Shown: positions 8,102 to 16,760 of the stretch, in pieces | Layout: the number at the start of each line of letters is the position of its first letter | How positions within the stretch are numbered: the stretch's first letter is position 1 | From: Streptomyces sp. NRRL S-340 | GTDB lineage: Bacteria; Actinomycetota; Actinomycetes; Streptomycetales; Streptomycetaceae | Reading direction: 5' to 3' | Length of the DNA stretch: 64,000 nucleotides | Assembly (NCBI RefSeq): GCF_000720185.1 | Contig: NZ_JOIY01000025.1 | Location: 55,364 to 119,363, forward strand | Program-made: the position numbers and the translations under genes | Notes under the pieces: generated by a model | The model's database searches: none | The model's input: the letters and a program-made list of their open reading frames with translations, nothing else | Told to the model about the DNA's origin: nothing

Positions 8102-8779
8102 ATGTCGTCGACCGGACTGCCGCAGGGAGCCGTGCCCCGGCTCGAACGCCCCGGACCGCTGCGCGACCGCGTCTACCAGGCGCTGCTCGAACTCATCACC
8201 ACCCGCGCGCTCCAGCCGGGCCAGCACCTGGTCGAGAGCGAACTCGCCGGCCACCTCGGTGTCTCCCGGCAGCCGGTGCGAGAGGCGCTGCAACGGCTGA
8301 ACACCGAGGGGTGGGTCGATCTGCGGCCCGCCCAGGGCGCGTTCGTGCACGAGCCCACCGAGGAGGAAGCCGACCAGCTCCTCACCGTCCGTACGCTGCT
8401 GGAGGCCGAGGCCGCCCGGCTGGCCGCGGTGCACGCGGACGACGCCAGTGTCGCGGCCCTGCGGGAGCTGTGCGCGCAGGGCGAGCAGGCTGTCGCCGCC
8501 GACGACGTGGACACCGCCGTCGCCCTCAACGCCCGTTTCCACGCCCGTCTCATGGACCTGGCGGGCAACGTCGTCCTCGCCGAGCTGGCCGCGCAGGTGG
8601 ACCGCCGGGTGCGCTGGTACTACACGCCGGTGGCCCGGCAGCGCGGCGGCCAGTCGTGGGTCGAGCACCGCGACCTCATCGACGCGATCGCCCGCCACGA
8701 CGAGCAGCGCGCCACCCGCCTGATGCGCGAACACACCGAACACACGCGCCGGTCGTACCACGAGCACACGGAGTCCTGA
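8102..8779 (+). CDS. GntR-family regulator, FCD subgroup
   Basis: The 225-residue protein has an N-terminal winged helix-turn-helix (about 20-85, with ESELAGHLGVSRQPVREAL) and an all-helical FCD effector domain (about 95-220). The metal- and ligand-binding His residues are visible in NARFHARL and in WVEHRDLI. ATG 8102 follows a strong GAGGAGGGA. FCD regulators usually sense small carboxylates or sugar acids and control neighbouring catabolic genes. The nearest such genes start at 10708, but a ROK regulator lies closer to them. The last codons and the stop (GAGTCCTGAGC) form the first unit of the repeat array that follows. Confidence 0.92.
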   Translation: MSSTGLPQGAVPRLERPGPLRDRVYQALLELITTRALQPGQHLVESELAGHLGVSRQPVREALQRLNTEGWVDLRPAQGAFVHEPTEEEADQLLTVRTLLEAEAARLAAVHADDASVAALRELCAQGEQAVAADDVDTAVALNARFHARLMDLAGNVVLAELAAQVDRRVRWYYTPVARQRGGQSWVEHRDLIDAIARHDEQRATRLMREHTEHTRRSYHEHTES

Positions 8780-8925
8780 GCACCCGAGGTACGCCACGAC
8801 CCCGGCGCACGGAGTCCTGAGCCCGCGGTACGCGACGGCCCCGGCGTGCGGTGTCCTGCGCCCCGCGGTCCCTGCCGGCCTCGGCGTGCGGAGCGGCGCG
8901 TCCCGCGGTCCGTGCCGACCGGCCC
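8767..8925. repeat. Imperfect ~40-base tandem repeats starting in the GntR stop region
   Basis: Four decaying copies of a 39-45-base unit follow each other. They begin with CACGGAGTCCTGAGC and end with CCCCGGCG, and the first copy contains the GntR stop codon. Copies 3 and 4 are progressively degenerate. No gene is seen in the rest of the 8780-9148 gap. An AT-richer stretch at about 9020-9120 is the likely promoter for the ROK gene. Confidence 0.7.
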
Positions 8926-9148
8926 CCCTTGGCCCATCACAGCCCTCGCGGGCGCGCCGGCTCCCCGTGGTCCCCGGTCACCACGCCCGTACGCCCCGGT
9001 GTCCGTGTGCCGCGCCGTCGCTCTTTGTCCTGTGAGTGGGAAAAGTCGACGGTAATTCGTGCACACCTTCTTCCCAGCTTCGGCGGTCACTGCTACGTTC
9101 CACTCGAAAGCCCGGAACGAATGGCCGAATTGAGGCGGGGAGGGGCAC

Positions 9149-10339
9149 GTGAGACGCATGACGGCACGTCCCGCCAACACCCACCAGGCCCGGTTGCTGA
9201 GGCTGCTGCGCGACTCAGGCCCCAGCTCCCGCGCCCAGCTCGGCGACCAGGTCGACCTCTCCCGGTCGAAACTGGCCGTGGAGGTGGACCGGCTCCTGGA
9301 GACGGGGCTGGTCGTCGCCGACGGCCTCGCCGCCTCACGCGGCGGCCGCCGCTCCCACAACGTCCGGCTGGCGCCCACCCTGCGCTTCCTGGGCGTCGAC
9401 ATCGGCGCCACCTCCGTCGACGTCGCGGTCACCAACGCCGAACTGGAGGTGCTGGGCCACCTCAACCAGCCGATGGACGTGCGCGAAGGCCCGGTCGCGG
9501 TCTTCGAACAGGTCCTCGCCATGGCGGCCAAGCTCCGGGCGTCCGGGCTCGCCGAGGGGTACGACGGTGCCGGGATCGGTGTCCCGGGCCCCGTCCGCTT
9601 CCCCGAGGGCGTCCCGGTCGCGCCCCCGATCATGCCCGGCTGGGACGGCTTCCCGGTGCGCGAGGCGCTCAGCCAGGAACTCGGCTGCCCGGTCATGGTC
9701 GACAACGACGTGAACCTCATGGCGATGGGGGAGCAGCACGCGGGCGTGGCACGCTCCGTGGGCGACTTCCTCTGCGTCAAGATCGGCACCGGCATCGGCT
9801 GCGGCATCGTCGCCGGAGGTGAGGTGCACCGGGGCACGACGGGCAGCGCCGGCGACATCGGCCACATCCAGGCCGTGCCCGACGGCCGCCCCTGTGCCTG
9901 CGGCAACCGGGGCTGTCTGGAGGCGCACTTCAGCGGTGCGGCCCTCGCCCGGGACGCCCTGGAGGCGGCCGGGCAGGGCAGGTCCGCCGAACTCGCCGCC
10001 CGGCTCGCGGCCAACGGCACGCTCAGCGCCGTCGACGTCGCCGCAGCGGCCGCCGCGGGCGACCCCACCTCGCTCGACCTCATCCGGGAGGGCGGCACCC
10101 GTACGGGTCAGGTCATCGCCGGGCTCGTCTCCTTCTTCAACCCCGGCCTGGTGGTGATCGGCGGCGGGGTCACCGGCCTCGGCCACACCCTGCTCGCCGC
10201 GATCCGCACCCAGGTCTACCGCCAGTCGCTGCCCCTGGCGACCGGCAACCTCCCCATCGTGCTCGGGGAGCTGGGGCCGGCCGCCGGGATCATCGGCGCG
10301 GCCCGCCTCATCAGCGACCACCTGTTCTCGCCCGCGTAA
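9149..10339 (+). CDS. ROK-family transcriptional regulator (NagC/XylR type)
   Basis: The 396-residue protein has an N-terminal helix-turn-helix (about 8-60) and a sugar-kinase-like ROK domain. The phosphate motif DIGATSVDV lies at about 82-90 and the zinc-binding ROK signature GHIQAVPDGRPCACGNRGC at about 237-255. Start is GTG 9149 after GGGGAGGGG, and an in-frame ATG at 9158 is the alternative. The gene directly precedes the sugar ABC operon at 10708 on the same strand, so it is probably its sugar-responsive repressor. The specific sugar is unknown. Confidence 0.93.
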   Translation: MRRMTARPANTHQARLLRLLRDSGPSSRAQLGDQVDLSRSKLAVEVDRLLETGLVVADGLAASRGGRRSHNVRLAPTLRFLGVDIGATSVDVAVTNAELEVLGHLNQPMDVREGPVAVFEQVLAMAAKLRASGLAEGYDGAGIGVPGPVRFPEGVPVAPPIMPGWDGFPVREALSQELGCPVMVDNDVNLMAMGEQHAGVARSVGDFLCVKIGTGIGCGIVAGGEVHRGTTGSAGDIGHIQAVPDGRPCACGNRGCLEAHFSGAALARDALEAAGQGRSAELAARLAANGTLSAVDVAAAAAAGDPTSLDLIREGGTRTGQVIAGLVSFFNPGLVVIGGGVTGLGHTLLAAIRTQVYRQSLPLATGNLPIVLGELGPAAGIIGAARLISDHLFSPA

Positions 10340-10707
10340 GCCCGGCCGCCGCACCGACGTCCCACCCGCACCGCCCGCCGCGCCCCGCACCGCCCCGCCC
10401 TTGTCCTGCCCTGCGCTGTCCTGTCCTGCCGTGTCGTGGACACGGTCCCGGGCCGCACCCGCTCCCCGGCCCACGCCTCCTGACACCCGCTCACCGGCCC
10501 CGCCTCCGAGCCCCCTCACCAGCACCCGCCACGAACACCCGCTCCCCAGCCCGCAGGCGGACCCACTCCCACCCGAGCACCTGCCCGCCCGCGTATTCGT
10601 CCCACCGGCACCCCCTGCCCCACCTGCGCACCCGAACACACCCATCCACCCGGTAAGCGCTTCCACCCTGAGACCGGCCCGCGTCCCGCCCGCCGAGGGG
10701 AACCCAC
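10340..10707. promoter_or_regulatory. Control region of the sugar ABC operon
   Basis: A 368-base gap with no gene. It holds a small hairpin, CCGTGTC-GTG-GACACGG (10429-10445), and GGTAAGCGCTTCCACC at 10652-10667, whose AAGCGCTT core resembles LacI-family operators. That site sits about 45 bases before the ATPase start, where a repressor would block transcription. Confidence 0.45.
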
Positions 10708-12246
10708 ATGGCATCAGAACCACCGCTGCTCAGCATGTCCGGCATCACCAAGTCGTTCCCCGGAGTCCGGGCCCTGGACGGCGTCGACCTCGACGTCGAG
10801 GCCGGAGAAGTGCACTGCCTGCTGGGCCAGAACGGCGCCGGCAAGTCCACCCTGATCAAGGTCCTGGCCGGTGCCCACCAGCCCGACGCCGGAACCATCC
10901 GCTGGCGCGGCGAGCCGGTCGTCCTGCGCTCGCCGATCGCCGCCATGCGCCTCGGCATCGCCACCATCTACCAGGAACTCGACCTGGTGGAGCACCTGTC
11001 CGTCGCCGAGAACGTCCACCTCGGCCACGAGCCCACGGCGGCCGGTTTCGTCGTCCGCGGACGAGCGGCCCGCACGGCGACCGCCGGGCTGCTCGAACGG
11101 CTCGGCCACCTGGAGATCGACCCGGCGAGCCCGGTGGGGGAGCTGTCCGCCGCCCAGCAGCAGATCGTGTCCATGGCACGGGCGCTCTCCCACGACGTAC
11201 GGCTGATCGTCATGGACGAACCGTCCGCCGCCCTCGACCCGGAGGAGGTCGACAACCTCTTCCGTGTCGTGGCCGCCCTCACCGCGCAGGGCGTCGCCGT
11301 CGTGTACATCTCGCACCGGCTGGAGGAGATCCGCCGCATCGGCGACCGGGTCACCGTCCTCAAGGACGGCCGGGCGGTGGCGGGCGGCCTCGCCGCGAGG
11401 ACCACGCCGACCCGCGAGGTGGTCGCGCTGATGACGGGCCGCGACGTCGAGTACGTCTTCCCCCGGCGGCCGGACGCCGCCCCCGCCGGCGAGCCGGTCC
11501 TGGAGGTGCGGGGGCTCGCGCGCGAGGGCGAGTTCGCGCCGCTGGACCTGACCGTCCGGCCGGGGGAGATCGTCGGTCTCGCCGGGCTGGTGGGCTCCGG
11601 GCGCTCGGAGATCCTGGAGACCGTCTACGGCGCCCGCAGGCCCACGGCCGGTCAGGTCCTGGTTGGCGGGCGGCCGGTGCGCCCCGGCAGTGTGCGCGCC
11701 GCCGTCCGCGCGGGACTCGGGCTCGCCCCCGAGGAACGCAAGGCGCAGGCCCTGCTGATGCTGGAGTCCGTCACACGCAACGTGTCCGTCTCCACGCTGT
11801 CCCGCTTCTCGCGCGGCGGCTGGATCGACCGCGGCGCCGAACACGCCGCCGCCCACGCCGCCACCCGCGAACTGTCGCTGCGGCCCGACGACCCGGCCGT
11901 GCCCGTGCGCACCCTCTCCGGCGGCAACCAGCAGAAGGCCGTCCTGGCCAGGTGGCTGCTGCGCGGCTGCCGCGTGCTGCTGCTGGACGAGCCCACCCGC
12001 GGCGTCGACGTCGGCGCGCGCGCCGAGCTGTACGCGGTCGTCCGGCGGCTGGCCGACGAGGGCCTGGCGGTGCTGCTGGTCTCCAGCGAGGTGCCCGAGG
12101 TGCTGGGCCTGGCCGACCGCGTCCTGGTGCTGCGCGAGGGACGCGTCGTGCACACCGCACCCGCCCGTGACCTCGACGAGCACCGCGTACTCGACCTCGT
12201 GATGGACGCACACCCCGTAGCCACTGAAGGGAGCCCGGCGTCATGA
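10708..12246 (+). CDS. Sugar ABC transporter ATP-binding protein (RbsA type, two ATPase domains)
   Basis: The 512-residue fused double ATPase is typical of ribose/xylose/inositol importers. Domain 1 (about 8-245) has Walker A GQNGAGKST and a degenerate signature LSAAQQQ. Domain 2 (about 260-500) has the degenerate Walker A GLVGSGRSE usual for RbsA, signature LSGGNQQK and Walker B VLLLDEPT. It drives import through the permease that follows. The stop overlaps the permease ATG (ATGA). ATG 10708 is preceded by GAGGGGAA. The transporter is a CUT2-class system, and the substrate is probably a monosaccharide or cyclitol. Confidence 0.95.
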   Translation: MASEPPLLSMSGITKSFPGVRALDGVDLDVEAGEVHCLLGQNGAGKSTLIKVLAGAHQPDAGTIRWRGEPVVLRSPIAAMRLGIATIYQELDLVEHLSVAENVHLGHEPTAAGFVVRGRAARTATAGLLERLGHLEIDPASPVGELSAAQQQIVSMARALSHDVRLIVMDEPSAALDPEEVDNLFRVVAALTAQGVAVVYISHRLEEIRRIGDRVTVLKDGRAVAGGLAARTTPTREVVALMTGRDVEYVFPRRPDAAPAGEPVLEVRGLAREGEFAPLDLTVRPGEIVGLAGLVGSGRSEILETVYGARRPTAGQVLVGGRPVRPGSVRAAVRAGLGLAPEERKAQALLMLESVTRNVSVSTLSRFSRGGWIDRGAEHAAAHAATRELSLRPDDPAVPVRTLSGGNQQKAVLARWLLRGCRVLLLDEPTRGVDVGARAELYAVVRRLADEGLAVLLVSSEVPEVLGLADRVLVLREGRVVHTAPARDLDEHRVLDLVMDAHPVATEGSPAS

Positions 12247-13265
12247 CGCAGCACGTGTCCCCGCCCCGGGGCGGCACCGGCAAGACGGCCGCGACGGCGA
12301 GCACTCCGCCCGCCCGGCGCCGGCTGCCGGTCCGCGCCGACGTCCGCACGCTCTCCCTCCTCGGGGTGCTCGCCGTGCTGGTCCTGATCGGCGGACTCAC
12401 CAGACCGGACGAGTTCCTCGACACCCGCAACCTGCAACTGGTCCTCACCCAGGCGTCCGTCATCGGGGTCGTCACCGTCGGCATGACCTTCGTCATCACC
12501 TCGGGCGGCATCGACCTGTCCGTCGGCGCGATCGTCGCCCTCTCCTCGGTCTGGGCGACCACGGTGGCCACCCAGGAGTACGGGTTCGGCGGCATCCTGC
12601 TCACCGCCGTCCTGGTCGGGCTCGGCTGCGGCCTGGTCAACGGACTCCTCGTCGCCTACGGCGGGATGGTCCCCTTCATCGCCACCCTCGCCATGCTGGC
12701 CTCCGCGCGCGGCCTGGCCCTCCAGATCACCGACGGCCGCACCCAGATCGTCACCGTCGGGGGCATCCTCGACCTGGGCGAACGCGGCTCCTACGTGCTC
12801 GGCGTCCCCCCGCTGGTCCTGGTCTTCGCGGCCGTCACGGTCATCGGCTGGCTGGTGCTCAACCGCACCACCTTCGGCCGCCGCACCATCGCCGTCGGCG
12901 GCAACCCGGAAGCGGCCCGGCTGGCCGGCATCGACGTCCGCCGCCAGCGGCTCTACCTCTACCTGCTGTCCGGGCTGTGCTGCGGCATCGCCGCCTTCCT
13001 GCTGATCATCCTGTCCGGATCGGGCCAGAACACCAACGGCAACCTGTACGAGCTGGACGCCATCGCGGCCGCGATCATCGGCGGCACCCTGCTCAGCGGC
13101 GGGCGCGGCACCATCACCGGCTCGGTGCTCGGCGTCCTGATCTTCACCACGATCACCGACATCTTCGCGCTGAACAACCTGCAGAGCGACGTCCAGCAGA
13201 TCGCCAAGGGAGCGATCATCGTCGCCGCCGTGCTGGTCCAGCGCCGTACCGCGAGCACGACCTGA
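12243..13265 (+). CDS. Sugar ABC transporter permease (RbsC type)
   Basis: A 340-residue inner-membrane permease of the CUT2 family with eight to ten hydrophobic segments between about residues 35 and 330. It carries the family blocks GMTFVITSGGIDLSVGA and GGNPEAARLAGI. It forms the channel energised by the upstream ATPase, and its start overlaps that gene's stop by four bases. The binding-protein gene follows after 20 bases. Confidence 0.95.
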   Translation: MTQHVSPPRGGTGKTAATASTPPARRRLPVRADVRTLSLLGVLAVLVLIGGLTRPDEFLDTRNLQLVLTQASVIGVVTVGMTFVITSGGIDLSVGAIVALSSVWATTVATQEYGFGGILLTAVLVGLGCGLVNGLLVAYGGMVPFIATLAMLASARGLALQITDGRTQIVTVGGILDLGERGSYVLGVPPLVLVFAAVTVIGWLVLNRTTFGRRTIAVGGNPEAARLAGIDVRRQRLYLYLLSGLCCGIAAFLLIILSGSGQNTNGNLYELDAIAAAIIGGTLLSGGRGTITGSVLGVLIFTTITDIFALNNLQSDVQQIAKGAIIVAAVLVQRRTASTT

Positions 13266-13285
13266 CGAGGAAAGGGTTCACCGCC

Positions 13286-14326
13286 ATGTCACCACTGACG
13301 AGTCGCAGAGGGCTGCTCTTCACAGCCGCCGCCGTGTCCACCGGTGCCCTCCTCACCGGCTGCACCAGCAACGAGACCAAGGACGACGAACCGGCCGGCA
13401 GCGGTCAGCCGGCCGCCGACGGCGAACCCGGCAAGCACGTCACCATCGGTTTCGCCGGCCCCCAGGCCGACCACGGCTGGCTCAACGCCATCAACGACCA
13501 GGCCAAGGGCCGCGCCCGCAAGTACTCCGACGTCAGCCTGGAGATCACCGAGGGCTCCAACGACACCGCCGCGCAGATCGGCCAGATCGAGACGCTGATC
13601 AACAAGAAGGTCGACGTGCTGGTGGTACTGCCCGCCGACGGCAAGGCGCTCACCCAGGCCGGCCTGAAGGCGATGCGCGCCGGCATCCCCGTGGTCAACC
13701 TCGACCGGGTCTTCAACACCCCGCAGGCGTACCGCTGCTGGATCGGCGGCGACAACTACGGCATGGGTCTCAACGCCGGTCACTACATCGGCGAGAAACT
13801 CAAGGGCAAGGCCGGCGCCCGCGTCGTCGAACTCGCCGGCCTGGACAACCTGGAGCTGACCAAGCAGCGCAGCCAGGGCTTCGACGACGCCCTGAAGAAC
13901 TACCCGAACATCAAGAAGGTGGCCCGCCAGGCCGCCGAGTTCACCGTCGAGTCCGGCCAGGCCAAGATGGCCCAACTTCTCCAGGCCCAGCCGGAGTTCG
14001 ACGCCCTGTGGAACCACGACGACGACCAGGGCGTGGGTGCGCTGCGCGCCATCGAGCAGGCCGGGCGCGACGGCTTCCTGATGGTCGGCGGCGCGGGCGC
14101 GCTGACCGCCTTCCAGGCCATCAAACAGGACAACGGGGTCCTGAAGGCGACCGTCCTGTACCCGCCGACCATGGCCGCCTCGGCGATCGACCTCGCCCGC
14201 GCCCTCGGCCAGGGCAAGGGCGTCGGCGGCCTCGCCGAGTACGAGATCCCGTCGTCGATCACGCTCTACTCGGCCGTCGTCGACAAGACCAACGTCGACC
14301 AGTACATGTCCACCGGCTTCAGGTGA
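13286..14326 (+). CDS. Sugar ABC transporter substrate-binding lipoprotein (RbsB type)
   Basis: The 346-residue periplasmic-binding-protein-like lipoprotein has an N-terminus with twin arginines (TSRRGLLF) and a lipobox LLTGC with Cys26, suggesting Tat export and lipid anchoring. The mature part is a two-lobed type 1 sugar-binding protein (about 50-346), with hinge blocks such as IGQIETLINKKVDVLVV and GIPVVNLDR. It captures the sugar for the permease at 12243. Downstream, 14331-14352 can form a GCCGGCCG/CGGCCGGC hairpin that may lower read-through into the enzyme genes. Confidence 0.94.
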   Translation: MSPLTSRRGLLFTAAAVSTGALLTGCTSNETKDDEPAGSGQPAADGEPGKHVTIGFAGPQADHGWLNAINDQAKGRARKYSDVSLEITEGSNDTAAQIGQIETLINKKVDVLVVLPADGKALTQAGLKAMRAGIPVVNLDRVFNTPQAYRCWIGGDNYGMGLNAGHYIGEKLKGKAGARVVELAGLDNLELTKQRSQGFDDALKNYPNIKKVARQAAEFTVESGQAKMAQLLQAQPEFDALWNHDDDQGVGALRAIEQAGRDGFLMVGGAGALTAFQAIKQDNGVLKATVLYPPTMAASAIDLARALGQGKGVGGLAEYEIPSSITLYSAVVDKTNVDQYMSTGFR

Positions 14327-14435
14327 GCCGGCCGGGCCGAGACGGCCGGCGCCCGGTCACCGGGCCCCGGGCACCGCCGGTGGGCCGGGACCGACCGACC
14401 CCCCACCGTGGCACGACGACGAGGAGGACCTCCGT

Positions 14436-15668
14436 ATGGGACAGCCGCAGCAGTCAGACGACGCGGCGCGGACGAAGCCGCCGCTGCGCGTCGGCATGGT
14501 CGGCTACGCCTTCATGGGCGCCGCCCACTCCCAGGGCTGGCGCACCGTGGGCCGCGTCTTCGACCTGCCCCGGCGCCCGGTGCTCGCCGCGGTCTGCGGC
14601 CGGGACGCGGCCGCCGTGCGCGCCGCCGCCGACCGGTACGGCTGGGCCGGCGCCGAGACCGACTGGCGGGACCTGATCGCCCGCGACGACATCGACCTCG
14701 TCGACATCTGCACACCCGGCGACAGCCACGCCGAGATCGCGCTGGCCGCGCTGGCCGCGGGCAAGCACGTCCTGTGCGAGAAGCCGCTCGCGAACACGGT
14801 CGCCGAGGCCGAGGAGATGGCGCGGGCCGCCGAGGCCGCCCGCGCGCGCGGCCAGGTGGCCATGGTCGGCTTCAACTACCGGCGCGTCCCGGCCACCGCG
14901 CTGGCCCGGCGGATGGTCGCCGAGGGCAGGCTCGGCACCCTGCGCCACGTGCGGGTCGCCTACCTCCAGGACTGGCTGGTCGACCCCGGCTTCCCGCTGA
15001 CCTGGCGGCTGCGCAGGGAACTCGCCGGGTCCGGGGCGCTCGGCGACCTGGGCGCGCACATCGTCGACCTCGCGCAGTACCTGGCGGGCGAGAACCTGGC
15101 CGGCGTCTCCGCGCTCACCGAGACCTTCGTCCGGGAACGGCCGCTGCCCGTGTCCGCCGGCACCGGCCTCACCGCCGCCCCGGCCACCGCCACCGGCGCC
15201 GCCCCGGCCGCCCGCACCGGGCAGGTCACCGTGGACGACGCCGCCGTGTTCACCGGCCGGTTCGGCTCCGGCGCCCTCGCCTCCTTCGAGGCCACCCGCT
15301 ACGCCACCGGCCGCAAGAACGCCCTGCGCATCGAACTCAACGGCGGGCGCGGCTCCCTCGCCTTCGACCTGGAGCGGCTCAACGAACTGTGGTTCCACGA
15401 CGGCACCGAGCCCGGGGAGCACGCCGGGTTCCGCCGCATCCTGGTCACCGAACCCGGCCACCCCTACCTGGAGGCCTGGTGGCCGCCGGGCCACGGCCTC
15501 GGCTACGAGCACACCTTCGTCCACCAGGCCCGCGACCTGGTCCACGCGGTCGACGAAGGCGGCGGCGCCGAGCCGTCCTTCGCCGACGGGCTCCAGGTGC
15601 AGCGGGTGCTCGCCGCCGTCGAGGAGAGCGCCGCCAAGAACTCCGTCTACACCCCCGTAGCCCTCTGA
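14436..15668 (+). CDS. Gfo/Idh/MocA-family NAD(P)-dependent oxidoreductase
   Basis: The 410-residue enzyme has an N-terminal Rossmann fold ([14 protein letters not shown] at about 15-30), the catalytic-lysine motif CEKPLANT near residue 115, and a C-terminal substrate domain with the [13 protein letters not shown] helix. Members oxidise sugars or cyclitols, often at C3. About 110 bases separate it from the binding-protein gene, and the isomerase gene follows after 13. With the ThuA-DUF1080 protein at 19289, the set fits oxidation of a glycoside to a 3-keto form, as done by ThuB-type enzymes of this family. Substrate unproven. Confidence 0.92.
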   Translation: MGQPQQSDDAARTKPPLRVGMVGYAFMGAAHSQGWRTVGRVFDLPRRPVLAAVCGRDAAAVRAAADRYGWAGAETDWRDLIARDDIDLVDICTPGDSHAEIALAALAAGKHVLCEKPLANTVAEAEEMARAAEAARARGQVAMVGFNYRRVPATALARRMVAEGRLGTLRHVRVAYLQDWLVDPGFPLTWRLRRELAGSGALGDLGAHIVDLAQYLAGENLAGVSALTETFVRERPLPVSAGTGLTAAPATATGAAPAARTGQVTVDDAAVFTGRFGSGALASFEATRYATGRKNALRIELNGGRGSLAFDLERLNELWFHDGTEPGEHAGFRRILVTEPGHPYLEAWWPPGHGLGYEHTFVHQARDLVHAVDEGGGAEPSFADGLQVQRVLAAVEESAAKNSVYTPVAL

Positions 15669-15681
15669 GGAGGCCAGCCAG

Positions 15682-16680
<999 letters not shown>

Positions 16681-16760
16681 CCTCTTCCCCCCTCCGGGAT
16701 GACGGCGCATCCCGGCGCACGCACCCGCCCGTACAACCGGCCCCATCGATGGAGGCATCC

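Noticed and set aside
16749..16760. ATG 16749 as start of the GSDH-like gene
   Set aside because: GGAGG at 16751-16755 overlaps that codon and is well spaced for GTG 16761, so the shorter start is preferred.
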